Origin: Congeria kusceri
Lineage: Eukaryota > Mollusca > Bivalvia > Myida > Dreissenidae
Length of the DNA: 64,000 nt
Assembly: GCA_027627225.1 (NCBI GenBank)
Contig: JAPFQT010000158.1
Coordinates: 214,001-278,000 of the forward strand
Direction of reading: 5' to 3'
A model generated the notes under the pieces. That model saw only the letters and a program-made list of their open reading frames with translations, had not been told where the DNA came from and made no database searches. The translations under genes and the position numbers were made by a program. Shown piece by piece: positions 13,046 to 24,330 of the stretch (position 1 is the stretch's first letter; every line of letters starts with the position of its first letter).

Positions 13046-13242
13046 GAACAGGCAAAACTGCATTCAAATCTGACCTTTTTGCAACTGCATGCCAAGTAGC
13101 TATAACCTCCCTTGCATGTGCATCGGACTACCCTCATCAGCTTGGTAGTGGCATGGCTTTTGTCCTAAGTGATTGGAAAATAATTATTGTCAACAATTTT
13201 CCAATTCATATAGTGGATTTCCTTTCCAATCCTGAATTATAG
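13046..13242 (+). CDS. Hypothetical exon with splice acceptor (M0 copy)
   Basis: After a TTTGCAACAG acceptor the frame reads TGKTAFKSDLFATACQ and on to LSNPEL and a TAG at 13240-13242, about 64 residues. The same exon is open in copy 2 at 46884-47080. The few differences I can see change amino acids (Leu/Arg, Ser/Arg, His/Arg), which does not suggest constraint. G-x-G-K-T at the start recalls a P-loop, but the rest matches no family I know. It may be a fragment of a dead or mobile gene. Confidence 0.25.
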
Positions 13243-13340
13243 ATAAGCTCGCACGATTGGGTACTTTGCGGCATCGCAGCTTGGAGGGCAATGAAATACG
13301 ATGCATTCGTAACCTTATTCAGTCTAGTGTCTTCATATAC

Positions 13341-15290
13341 AACACAAATAACACATTAAATGCCATAATTTTAAACGAAGAAATTGAAAAATGTATCCAA
13401 AAGCTCAAAAACTCTAAAACACCAAGCCCATTTGATAACATTTTAAATGAATTCATTAAGACTACTAAACATCTCCTTATTCCAGTCTATTGTAAATTAT
13501 TTAATTGTGTCTTGGAAACTGGATTTATCCCACAAAGCTGGCTAAATGGAATTATCATACCCATATACAAAAATAAAGGTGACCCAAAAGACCCAAATAA
13601 CTACAGACCTATTACTATTTTGAGCTGCTTAGGTAAACTCTTTACATCCTTACTAAATGACAGATTAACTAAATTTCTAAATGAAAATAATAGTTTAGAT
13701 GAAAATCAAGCTGGTTTTAGAAAAGGGTATTCATGCTCTGACCACATCTTTACATTACACTCACTAATCGAAATACTAAAAAAAAGAAAACAGAAACTAT
13801 ACTGTGCCTTCATCGATTTCTCTCAAGCATTTGATAAAGTCTGGCGAATTGGCTTATGGAATAAACTCCTCAAACACAACATTAATGGTAAATTCCTACA
13901 ACTAATTCAAAATATGTATCACAACATCAAATCACGCATCTCTTCTAACGGCAACCTATCAGAAGCCTTCATCTCAGAAATTGGTGTCCGGCAAGGAGAA
14001 AATTTATCACCGTTACTCTTTTCCTTGTACCTGAATGACCTTCAAACACATATGCATTATAATGGCTCGGTTGGCATAGAACTAACAGATCCCCTAACTC
14101 TTTCTCTGTGGCTTAAACTTCTTGTCCTACTCTATGCTGACGACTCGGTGATTCTATCAGACTCTAAATCAGATTTTCAAAACAGTCTAGACATCTTTCA
14201 TAATTATTGTGTCAACTGGCATCTAAAGATAAATCTAAACAAAACAAAAATTGTAGTATTCGGTGCAAGACAACTACAAAATTTTAATTTTAAATTAGGC
14301 AACAATCCTGTAGAAATCACAGATCGTTACCACTACCTCGGTATAACTCTATCCAGCAATGGGTCTTTCCTTAATGCGAGAAAACATATAGCTGAGCAAG
14401 CAACCAAAGCAATGCATCTTCTATACACACGTGCCAACAACGCAAATCTACCAATTGACCTCACTCTAAAACTATTTGATCACACTGTACTACCAATTTT
14501 AACCTATGGTTCTGAAATATTTGGCTACGAAAACATAGATATACTGGAAAAAGTCCATAACAACTTTCTCAGAAAAATCACCAATGCTCGAAAATCAACA
14601 CCAATAGCTTTTTTATATGGCGAACTTGGCCGACACCCCATAGCATTAAACATCAAATGCCGAATGATCTCATACTGGAATAGACTTCTAATAGGCAAAG
14701 ACCAGAAATTATCACTACAAATTTACAAATATATGATGAACTTGCCAAACTCAGACTTTAAATGGGCTAACAAAATAAATGAAATTCTTACCTCAGTAAA
14801 CCTAAGTCATTTATGGAACAACCAATTCCAAATAACCCAAAACAATATACATCGCCAAGTCAAAACCGAATTACTAACACAATTTAAAATTCAATGGCAC
14901 ATTCAACTACAACAAAGTCATAAAGGACAAACATATACAAGTTTTAAAACAGCCCCAATATTTGAAGGCTACCTTACAAAACTAACAAAATATGAATCTA
15001 ATTACCTTTTTAAATTCAGAACTGCTAATCACTGGTTTCCAGTCGAGACAGGTCGATATGACGGAACACCCTTTGATCAGAGAACATGTAGACTCTGTAA
15101 CTCTGGTCAAGTTGGCTCCGAACATCACTATCTGCTTCACTGTGATTTCTTTAAAACTGAAAGAGAACGTTTCTTAGGGCATAACCTTCAGGAAGCTACC
15201 CTTAACACAATTCTATCATCTGATTCGCTTCAACTATTAAAAGATACAAGCAAATTTATTTGTTTTATTTTCAGCAAGTTTAAGCCGTAG
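13341..15290 (+). pseudogene. LINE ORF2 fragment: reverse transcriptase and C-terminal Cys knuckle, one open frame
   Basis: About 650 codons stay open. Reverse transcriptase motifs run in order: IIIPIYKNKGD and NNYRPITIL (about 13560-13620), NQAGFRKGYS, FIDFSQAFDKVW (about 13810), GVRQGENLSPLLF (about 13990), YADD (about 14140) and LNKTKIVVFG. The C-terminal part ends in CRLCN...EHHYLLHC near 15090-15140. The endonuclease and ORF1 are missing. The apparent start further upstream (13257) is host sequence: the same residues occur in copy 2 without the LINE. No frameshift over 1.9 kb suggests a young insertion. Confidence 0.92.
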
Positions 15291-15292
15291 TT

Positions 15293-15293
<1 letters not shown>

Positions 15294-15334
<41 letters not shown>
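15294..15334. repeat. Poly(T), 41 bases, three bases after the LINE stop codon
   Basis: An uninterrupted T run on the sense strand of the LINE. A retrotransposon on + would end in A or in its own repeat, so this may be the tail of a separate minus-strand insertion, or an internal tract. Confidence 0.95.
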
Positions 15335-15338
<4 letters not shown>

Positions 15339-15445
15339 CAGCTTTATTTGCTAAAACGTTCTCATTAATATACTGCTTCTGACTGCAAATGTTCCAGCTG
15401 TATACTGTAAATGCCACCATTTACCAATAGCAGTCTGTAAATAGT

Positions 15446-15640
15446 AGGTCGCGGTGGCGTAGTGGATATGGTGTCCGCCTAGCGATCGGGAGGTCCCGGG
15501 TTCGAACCTTACTGGGAGCGTTCTCAAGATCTCCCCCAAAGACACCAAGTACTGGTTCTACCCAGGAAACGGACTCGAGAGTGTCTCTATAAGCCTTCGG
15601 CTTTCGATGCAATCGAGCTAAAATAAATAGGTTTAAACTA
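15446..15640 (+). mobile_element. tRNA-derived SINE
   Basis: Pol III promoter boxes are visible: an A box TGGCGTAGTGG near 15455 and a B box GGTTCGAACC at 15499-15508. A tRNA-unrelated body follows with CTTCGGCTTTCGATGCAATC and an A-rich end. The anticodon stem is degenerate, so it is not a working tRNA. It is nested inside the LINE 2 insertion. Similar SINE bodies are common in bivalves, as far as I recall. Confidence 0.7.
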
Positions 15641-16213
15641 AACAGCTATTTATTTAATAGTCAATAATTCATGTTTACCAATAGCAATCTGTAAACAGCT
15701 ATTCTTTTAATAGTCAATAATTCATGTTTGCATTTATTTATTTAGATTCTGTGCTTTACTGTATTTAGACGGCCAATGCCACCAGCTACCAATGACATTC
15801 CTAACAACCTTTGCTTATACTCAGTCTTCCTTTATCATAAATCAATCTCGGTTTGTATCAAATTATGTGATTATGCGATTTTTTAACATCTGTGTAACCC
15901 ATATTCTCAAGCACTCATCTCGACATAAATGTCATTTAATTTTTTTTACTTAACCAGTTGTTTATATAACAAAAGTTAACAACATATCATCTAAAATGTA
16001 CCTTTGCCTTATCGCTATTGTTAAATGTACATATACTAGAATGCAAAATATTACCAACTTATCTTTTTTTTTTTTTTTTTTTTTAATGCATTTTTGTACC
16101 ATAAATAAATGTGCCAGTAAGATGATGATGATTATAGACGCGATCACGACTATTTACGATCGCCCTTTTTTCTTTTATTATGCGTACGATTACTATGATG
16201 TTATGTTGATAAC

Positions 16214-16290
16214 AATATTATTATTATTATTATCATTATTATTATTAGTAGTATTAGTTTTAGTATTTGTATTAGTATTATCACTTGTTA
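16214..16290. repeat. TTA-rich imperfect microsatellite
   Basis: TTATTATTATTATTATCATT and variants continue for about 75 bases inside LINE insertion 2. The open frame on + rich in Leu and Val is a by-product. Confidence 0.8.
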
Positions 16291-16456
16291 TTGTAAATAC
16301 CCCCCTTATATATCGATCATTATAACGCTTTATCGAACGAAAGAATTATTGGAAGTCAATAATTCATTAAATAGTTAGCTTTGTTATATTGCCCTTATTG
16401 TATATGTATATACTTGGGTGAAAATAAACGTGTTGTTCTGTTCTGTTCTGTTCTTT

Positions 16457-17094
16457 ATTCCTGAAGTATAGTTTATCACATAAGTATATTGTTAATATTG
16501 ATATTGATGGTACTTCGTACTCATGGTTTAAAGTTGTCAATGATCCGGGCAAACTTGACCTACATGTATCAGAATCATTTAATAAAATTTTATTCAGTCG
16601 ATACCCAAATCTATTTTTGTTAATATTAACATATATTTATATTTAATTTTATTTTTATTGATTCCCCTCTTTATTTCAGATAATTTTATCGTATCACAAT
16701 ATTAAGTTCTCTGAAAATCAAACATTTTATATATAATATTTATAGCATGTTTTCCTGTCAACTTGGTTCGGCTTAAATATTACATCACTGCACAAGAGAG
16801 ACCTGTTATAAAAGTTTCAATAAAGCTCATGGCGGAACACATGTTCTGCGTCGATGAACTATAATGCGACCGTACTAATGTTGTTTGTCATTTGTTTCCC
16901 ACATTCAAATTGATGATTAAATGTCTATTGCTAGAAACCTGTTTTGTAATCATAAATTAAATAGGTACGTCTTAGCAATGGACTTGGCATAAACTAAAGT
17001 CAAACTTAAATAGTGTCATATTAATCAACGTGCAAAAATTTTATTTACATGCGACTTCACAAAATTACATATTCGGAACAAGTGAGGTGATAAG
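16457..17094. other. Start of monomer M1; no gene seen
   Basis: The shared monomer start TCCTGAAG...TAGTTTATCACA is at about 16457, with counterparts at about 33586 (M2) and 47177 (M3). In M2 the same bases form the leader of a minus-strand Kazal exon 1. In M1 no coding exon is seen. Confidence 0.5.
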
Positions 17095-17339
17095 GGGCCA
17101 TCTCCACAAACCTCCTAAAGAAAATCTTAACTTAAGTCATATTTAAGTGAAAAATTTCAATATAATTTTCCGTGTGAAAGTCAATATTTTATATTTGATA
17201 TATGGTAAAATGTAATTGATTCTTTATGGCCATTTACAAGAAAATGAGCTAAAACATATCTAACCACAAACTTAATGAATTTCATGATTTTAAGAACTTT
17301 CCTAAAGTTTTCATTAAAAAGTTTTGTTGATATGGGCCA
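17095..17339. mobile_element. MITE-like element with imperfect terminal inverted repeats (M1 copy)
   Basis: The ends are inverted versions of each other: GGGCCATCTCCACAAA at the left and, reversed, GGCCCATATCAACAAAA at the right. It is about 245 bp and is also present in M3 (47819-48064). M2 lacks it: 34255-34270 joins the flanks directly. It therefore inserted in the M1/M3 ancestor after it split from M2. It has no coding capacity. Confidence 0.65.
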
Positions 17340-17584
17340 AGGCTAAAAGAAATGATTTGCAAGTGTTTGCATTTCAGCAGATTTAATCTGTTAAATAACC
17401 TACATATTCTTAATAATATATAAATAAATACTATTGACTACAGTGCAAGAATAATGAAATGTGGCAGTATATCTTTCAATATTTAAAATAATGAACTTAC
17501 TGTATAATATTTAATTTTATGAACGAACTCTCGTAACTTTTAAATTAATTAATGTGTTTGTGACAGAACATCGATTTCTGTTTT

Positions 17585-17819
17585 GTGTTGTTCCGAAAGC
17601 GACCGTTTAATTCATGGTTTAAATTTGTAAATTCGTTTTTTATCACGTTTTCAATGGTATTAGTATCTGTAATTTTGATGGCATTATTTAATGTGTTTAA
17701 CCAGTCTGCATTGCGTACGCAGTCAGAGTCGCTTCAGAAACACTTCGATGTACAAGTGTCAGCATTCTGGCTCACACAGATGCAAAATACCTTTCAGGCG
17801 GTCATTCACTTTAAGCAAG
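17585..17819 (+). CDS. Hypothetical ORF ending at a strong splice donor
   Basis: An 78-codon frame ends at CAAG/GTAAGT. It includes a hydrophobic stretch (FFITFSMVLVSVILMALF) that would fit a signal anchor or membrane segment. It has no clear ATG at the start and no family I recognise. In M3 (48329-48573) a small indel breaks the frame after QKHL, and in M2 (34880-35120) it is broken by stops. This argues against a functional gene; it may be a decayed first exon. Confidence 0.2.
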
Positions 17820-18065
17820 GTAAGTCAAGTGAACGCGCTTTAAACTTTAATTGAACTTTGACTGTCGTAACTACAATTTTACTGAAACAAAGTAAATAAA
17901 CTTATGAAATACGAGTTGCATCTCTAAGGTCCGTGGACAGTGGCCAAATATACCAGTATTTAGCCGATCATGTATGACATGTATATGTACATAAGCAATG
18001 GTCCTTCATTTTACAAGTTGCTTTGACAACTAGAGGTATAGCAAACAGATCATTTTAACAGAAAA

Positions 18066-18440
18066 ATAAAACATATTAAGAGCTACCAAGTCCTATTAGG
18101 AGATTATATGTTTTAATTATGAGATACTAAGCCAAAATAGGAGATACTAAATCCTCAATAGTAGAATCTAAGTACTAATGAAGAGATAATATGTCCTAAT
18201 TGTAGATTCTACGTCCTAATTAGGAGATACTAAGTCCTTATTGAGAGTTAATATCTCAGATACTATATGTCTTAATTATATATAACAGAAAGTAAGTCCT
18301 AGTCAAGATATATTAGCTCATATTTAGGAGATGCTAACTCCTAATTATGAGTTAGTAACTCCTTACTAATAATAAGTTTTTCCTAATTATAAGATACACA
18401 GTCCTAAATTGGAGAGTCTAAGTATTAATTAATATCTTGT
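18066..18440. repeat. Minisatellite, about 20-bp unit with palindromic core (M1)
   Basis: Imperfect tandem units of the form GGAGATACTAAGTCCTAATTA. Each junction can form the palindrome TCCTAATTAGGA. Corresponding arrays are in M2 (about 35409-35760) and M3 (about 48838-49215), so the array predates the monomer split, with unit number and sequence drifting. Confidence 0.8.
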
Positions 18441-19764
18441 AACAAAGGCAACCACACTAGCCTTTAGATGCAGTGTAGTGAGTTGAGTGTGCTCGACAAA
18501 AACCCTTACTTCGTCATATAATTTGATTGAATAAAGGAATTTTTGTACGTTTATTGTGTTGTTTTTTTATATCCATGTCAGAAATACATCAGTATAAGAT
18601 GAATGTGACGGACAATAATCAGAACTCTTTATGGGTTTTGATTAATATATGATTCCTTTTTATTTGAGTTTCTTGTTTTATGAGCAATTCTTGTAGAATA
18701 TGTTTGAACAACATCATTTATACTTAAATACTATACATTTTTTACTGATTTTGTAAACACATTTCTAGCGTTTGTAATCACTTGATATTACGATATCAAT
18801 CAGACGAGCGATAGCATCCGCAGTGAGTGTTCTTGCTAGAAAATGATTTTGAATTATACATTATTATTTGTGAAGTTCCTGGTTACATCGTACCATTGAT
18901 CATCACTTATATACAAGAAAAAGTAAATGTTTGATGTGCAAATAAGAACAGTTATTTACATTTTTTTGTCATCAGGGTACATATGAAAGGAATTAACAGT
19001 TCTCAGAGGTACGACGTATAGCGGATAACGATTGTCCTAACTACACGGATAATAGAACCTGTTTGACAGTCCTTCTTTGTAGCAGGTTTACATTTAAATT
19101 ATTTCTTTTTTAGAATTCAACGATTGAACATGAACATGTATACAATAGTGTATTGTATATGTTTATTGTATACTCAGCCGTGGTCCGTAAGAGCTGGTAT
19201 TCTGAGAAAACGATTACGTGCATTTGCCACGGACACAGGTTTTTAGGATACAAAATTATTTTTTTTTGTTCCTGGTCGGCTGCGTTTTCTGTGAAGAATA
19301 CTCGATTAAATCTATATTAAGCAATATTATATAGTTACAGCTTCGTGGTCTTTTATGACACACACGTTGACTTCAAAACATAGCAAGGGATTAAAACGTG
19401 AATATTGTGACAGATTTGATCGAGGCATACCTATGATTTTTATAACTATATTGGTTGGTATATCAAAGTTTTACTACACATGGCAAGTAGTATCGGTATG
19501 TAAACCAAATAAAGGATCTCGGCATTGCAACAAAGTCTTCTTAATAGTTTTATAGTAGCATAAGTAAGGACTAATAAAGTGATAATTCATTTTGACACAT
19601 GTACTTACATTAATTTTATTTCATGTAACTGTTTTGAATTATAAACATATGTATATGTTCCGCAATTTATTATGTGAATAAAATATAGTATATTTTAAAA
19701 ATACGTGTACGGTATAGAGTACGCATATCGTTTTGAAAGCAATGGTGAAATCCACTTCCACACA

Positions 19765-19925
19765 GACACTTTGTGCTTGAGTCGTCATTATTTATGACTC
19801 ATTATGTCTCACATAGATGTAATATACCTTCAAGGCAATTCAAGCTAAATATGTTATTAAAGTATACTGAATGTAGTTTGAACCTTAATTGAACGTAGAC
19901 TTGCATCACTTCAATACAGCTGACA
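19765..19925 (+). repeat. Internal repeat of the monomer, resembles 17745-17890
   Basis: CTCACATAGATG...TACCTTCAAGGCAATTCA and the following GAACCTTAATTGAACGTAGACT resemble CTCACACAGATG...TACCTTTCAGGCGGTCATT and the GAACTTTGACT stretch 2 kb upstream. The pair recurs in M2 (35060-35190 and 36830-36960) and M3 (48520-48630 and 50580-50700). It marks an old duplication within the ancestral monomer. No protein is preserved. Confidence 0.55.
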
Positions 19926-20005
19926 AAAGATCATTTAACGTTAAAATAATTAAATTAATTTGCTGCATTACCGCATCGTTTACTACAATTATCATAGCGG
20001 TAATG

Positions 20006-23000
20006 TTTTTTTTTTTTTTTTTCCGTTCTATATATTTTATTTTCCTCGTCAATAGGTGTGTGAGGGTCGAGGGCATCCCCCTCCACACCGTACATCATGA
20101 GTATTGTTAATAGTTCAACATGCATGATATATAATATTACAATGAAGACAAGTGCTCACAATTGCATATTAACAATAATATCATAATTGCTTAAACAGCA
20201 ATATACAAATTGATACACATATTGAAATTTTGAATATACGGATAAAATATGCAAGTCACAATGTTCTTAACGATACAGATTTAACAAAATGTCCCATGTA
20301 GTTATTAAGTTAGAATCTAAATTGCAGAAGAAGTTCATTTCCTTCAAAATATGATACTGGATAGAAAAGAATGATCTTGCCGCGATAACGGTAGGTAATG
20401 TTTGATTCATTTTACAATTATAAATAAACCTTTTAGTGAGAAGGAATGTTAGATTAAGAGGACTACTTGTGTTTTTATGTCCTAACATGAAAGAGGGTGC
20501 ATTTATGAAGTCAGCGAATACCTCAAAACCTTCAAACAAATCAGCAATAAATTTTTTAACGTATTTACATTCCCAAAAAATGTGCTCAATTGTTTCCGAC
20601 ATATCATGACAGAAAGAGCATTCAGCTGACGATTTATAATTGATTTTATACAAAAAATAGTTGGTACCAATAATTCGGTGTATAATTCTATACTGGAACC
20701 ATTGTAGCGTAGAATCTTTGGTTATACAAAATGGCATACTAAAGATATGGTTGCAGTCTTTTAATTCAATTTTATATTTTCAAAAATGCTCGTCCATTTT
20801 GACATACAAACTGGTAAAGTGTCATTTGTTTTAACAATATTATACATGGGTTGGGTACCTTTTTGATATTTTAAAATGGATATCACTTGAAGGGGAACAA
20901 AAGGCTTAACAAAGTCAAAATCTGCAATCGTATTCAGAGCAGATGTTTTATCGAACAATCCATATTTCTTCAAGTATTTAGTAACTACATTAGTAATACC
21001 TATGTAATGCAAGTAGTTTGGATAGAAATTATATCTGTTACACAGTTCTTCATAGCTATATAATTCTAACCCATCGTTGTTTTTGATCAAATCGCAGATA
21101 AAATGCACGCCATTTTCAAACCATGTTTTGAGGAATACACTTTTATTACCGATCGTTATATCAGGATTATAGGATATTGGGGTTTGTAATATGTATTTTA
21201 TATTTAATGATTCTGCTTTGCGGAAATCAACAAACGATTTTAAAGTGTCTTTCCAAAAAGCATTGCCTGTTTTATTTATAAGGTTTTCTGGATAGTGAAC
21301 ACCACAGTTGTAAAGTTTTTGGGTGTCTATTATCATTTTTACAATATTAATCCATTTACCATTTCCTGTGATGATCCTTCGTATCCAAGAACATTTCAAC
21401 GCAATTATAAATGAAAAGATGTCGACCATATTAAGACCTCCTTCAGTATATTCTTTAATAAGTACATTTTTGTTAATTTTTGAACTCCCATTCCACACAA
21501 AGTTTAAAAAGAGATCATTAAGTTCAACCAATATTCTATGTGGTGGATTGGGAAGTGAAACAAATAAATGGTTAAGCACTGGCAAAGCAATCGTTTTTAT
21601 TACTTGTATCCTTCCAATGGGAGTTAATATCCTTCTGGACCAGTTTTTAAGCAGCGTTCTAATTCTATACAATTTATCCATATAATTAAGATCTATCATC
21701 TTATCAAGATCGACATGAAATGTTAAACCAAGCATATCAAAAGTATGCTGGTTCCATTTTAACTTCCATCTAGTTTTTATGCTTTCGGAACTGAATGTAT
21801 GCTTCCCTATCCAAACTACTTTGGTTTTGTCGAAATTTACCTTTAAGCCAGAGCACAATGTGAAATGCGACAAATCATCTAAGGTTTCATTAAGGGATTC
21901 TGCAGAGCCATCCAGGAGTATAGACGTATCATCAGCAAATTGCGATAACTTATATTCAGTATTATCGATTTTGATTCCTTTGATTTTGGGATTTGCCCTG
22001 AGTTTAAGAGACAAAATTTCAGCGCATAAAATAAAAATATAACAACTGAGGGGATCACCTTGACGACAACCACGTTGTATTTGAAAAAACTCAGATAACG
22101 ACCCACACTGCGTTACTGCTGAAATGCCATCCTTATATAAAACGTTAAACCATTTTTTCATGTCAGGACCGAAATTAAACAAGGAGAGTGTTTTGTTTAC
22201 AAACCTCCATGACAAGGAATCAAAAGCCTTTTCAAAATCTATAAGTAGGAGAAGTCCGGGAATATTATTTTCCTCAGTGTATTTCAAAATGTCGTAGATT
22301 AGTCGAGTGTTTTCACCTATGAACCTGCCTTTGATAAAACCAGTTTGATCATTATTTATAAGTTTGTTAATGTATTTTTTTAATCTATTAGCAATACTTC
22401 CAGAACCAATTTTATATACAGTGTTTAACAATGTTATTGGACGCCAGTTTTTTTAAAATTGTCTGGGTTTATCACCCTTAGGTATGCAAGTAATTATCCC
22501 CTGTCGTTGTGTTATAGACAAAATGCCGCTATCGAATGCGTGATTTAACGCTCTACAAACAAACGTACCTAATTTGGGCCAAAAGACTTTGAAGAAATCA
22601 ATACTAAAACCAGACGACCCAGGGCTTTTGTTGTTTGTCATGTTTTTTAAGACAAAAGAGGCCTCACTTAGTGTTATTGGCCCTTCTAATAGTTTTGACT
22701 CTTCATACGACAGTTTAGGTATGTCAATATTTGCTATAAAAAAAAGCCATTAAAATCATCATCAATGTTGGTATTGTCGTTATTTTGATACAATGTTTTA
22801 TAAAACAAAGCGGTTTCGTTCAAGATATCAACCTGCTTGTCTAAAACAAGTCCGTCATCAGTTGTTAGGCTAGTGATAGTTTTTGTTGTATAGTTATATT
22901 TTTCGAGGTTACAAAAAAGTTTTGATGGTTTTTCTCCAAATTGTATCCATTCGGCTCGCGATCTTATTAAGGCTCCTTTTAATTTCTTCTTGTATTTTCA

Positions 23001-23172
23001 TTAGTTCATCTTTTAATTCAAGTATAATTTGCACGTTACTCTCGGTCAACAATTTCTCGTGTAGTTCAATTTCAGCTTTTAATTGGTTTTCGCGCTTGTT
23101 ACGCGATTTTGTTTTATACGAACTATATGAAATAGCTTTACCTCTTATTTCCATTAAAACTGTATCTAAAAA
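20006..23172 (-). mobile_element. LINE insertion 3: 5'-truncated L1/Tx1-like retrotransposon
   Basis: On the minus strand the element ends in a poly(A) tail (T17 at 20006-20022 on +). A short target-site duplication AATGTTT flanks it (about 20002-20008 and 23173-23179). The empty site is in M3 at about 50790-50796, TAATGTTTGCATATG. The element starts downstream of the endonuclease, so it is 5' truncated. The sequence right of it (from 23173) resumes the monomer exactly. Confidence 0.93.
20267..23172 (-). pseudogene. L1/Tx1-like LINE ORF2 fragment: reverse transcriptase, frameshifted
   Basis: The fragment opens with a basic, Lys/Glu-rich linker (KSRNKRENQLKAEIELHEKL near 23080), typical of the region between endonuclease and RT in L1-clade proteins. 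RT motifs follow: NNKSPGSSGFSIDFFK (about 22630), DQTGFIKGRFIGENTR, LLIDFEKAFDSLSW (about 22240), RGCRQGDPLSCYIF (about 22060) and FADDTSILLDGS (about 21920). The C-terminal knuckle CSFCHDMSETIEHIFWEC is near 20600. Frame breaks are visible near 22445 (A run before the second RT block), 20750 and about 22700-22900. The endonuclease and ORF1 are absent. The insert is a dead copy. Confidence 0.92.
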
Positions 23173-23632
23173 AATGTTTGCATATGAATGCCAACCGTTT
23201 TTGTGGACGTTTAGGCTAAACAAAGTTGTTTGTTTCTGCTAAAGTCTTGGAAAAAAGTATCCGCTTTAACAACTTTTTTGGCTATTGGTTATAACTTAAT
23301 TTTTATAAAGTATTAAAATTAATAATAAAACAAAGACACACTTGATATTTAATAGCCAGTTTAAGTAAAACAATTTGAAAAACAAAGCCAAAGTTTCAAA
23401 TTTCATAATCTTCACTTCGGACATGAGTCCCTATTTTCTTTTCCCATGCGGGCACATTGTTCTTGTTTTGTTTTGTTTTCAATTTAAACACAGAGTGACA
23501 CTGTATACATTAGTAGTTCTGTTGTGTGATTTCAACACTTGCACCAGGGAAGCTACAATGGCCACAAACATACTTCCTTGAAATTGAATAATATTATAAA
23601 AACATGTTTCAATAGTGTTTTCACATTGTTTG

Positions 23633-23825
23633 CAGGCGGTTTCGTGGTCTAGTGGTAACGCACTGGCTTCACAATCCAAGGGTCGAAAGTTCGATCCTCC
23701 GCCACATCCAAACCTATTAACTCGTTTTTTGCATAAAACATTAAACCGAGGTGCAGTGTACTATGTGAATCACACCGGGCACTAAAAGACCCAATGACGC
23801 CTCTGTAACAGGGCGCCTTGCACTA
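23633..23825 (+). mobile_element. tRNA-derived SINE, tRNA-Val-like head (M1)
   Basis: A tRNA-like 5' part has an A box TGGTCTAGTGG and a B box GTTCGATCC, and an anticodon-like loop TTCACAA (CAC, Val). Acceptor and T stems pair poorly, and the head runs into a non-tRNA body (GGCACTAAAAGACCCAATG), so it is a SINE and not a tRNA gene. M3 has the same copy at 51247-51440. Confidence 0.65.
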
Positions 23826-24025
23826 TCTTGCACTATCCCCCGTAACCGAACTAACATGTCTTCTGGTGGCGATGGCCATATGGGAGAAAATCCCCGTGCA
23901 CTCAATAAAATGTACTACACACACACGTTTTCACTATTGGTTCCTGGTCACAACAACTCTTGGAGATAAGTACACAGGTTCTGCCTCAATAGACGCAGTG
24001 TTGCCATTTATTATTCATAAGCACC

Positions 24026-24330
24026 TGCAGCTGGGTCCGGTTGGTAAAGCGCTAGACTGTCAATCCGGAGATCGTGAGTTCGAACCCCAGCCTGGCCACA
24101 TACCTTGTGTGGAGATTGGTCATAAAATTATATCTACGGCCATTCTCCCCCTACCTCTGATTCAAGTAGAGCAGTTGTCAGTTACTGGCATAGGTATGTG
24201 CACTTAGTACTGGTTAACCGCTAAGCTTGCCCAGGAAAAGTGTGAGTAGCTTAACTGACCGCCGTTACGGAAATACTGTTACAGACGTCGAAATAAACCA
24301 ACAAAACTTACAAACAAACAGGCACCCATT
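24026..24330 (+). mobile_element. tRNA-derived SINE, tRNA-Asp-like head (M1)
   Basis: The tRNA-like head contains GGTTGGTAAAGCGCTAGAC, an anticodon-like loop CTGTCAA (GTC, Asp) and a B box GAGTTCGAACCCC. The body continues through CGCTAAGCTTGCCCAGG to an A-rich end near 24325. M3 has it at 51640-51930. It lies directly behind the first SINE, and the pair is missing from M2. Confidence 0.65.

Larger units (their letters stand above)
13340..16456 (+). mobile_element. LINE insertion 2: 5'-truncated non-LTR retrotransposon plus 3' region
   Basis: In copy 2 (47174) the sequence TTTTCATAT joins TCCTGAAG directly; in copy 1 about 3.1 kb lies between. The insert starts inside the ORF2 frame, so it is 5' truncated. 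It carries the reverse transcriptase ORF, a 41-base T run, a SINE, a TTA-rich tract and a closing (GTTCT)4 repeat at about 16435-16455. The simple-repeat end is taken as the element's 3' tail. Whether everything between the stop codon and the tail is element 3' UTR or nested insertions is not certain; the SINE is clearly nested. Confidence 0.85.

Noticed and set aside
13257..13339. N-terminal 28 residues of the long LINE ORF
   Set aside because: They are host monomer sequence; the same residues occur in copy 2 at 47095 without the LINE.
18066..18440. CRISPR-like alternation of repeat and spacer
   Set aside because: Units are contiguous and imperfect with no unique spacers, in a eukaryotic intron-bearing locus.
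19355..19555. 66-codon ORF also open in M3 (50139-50339)
   Set aside because: The two copies are recent duplicates, so an open frame is expected; no family, no M2 counterpart, no splice context.
23633..23705. Functional tRNA-Val gene
   Set aside because: Acceptor and T stems pair poorly and the head continues into a SINE body.
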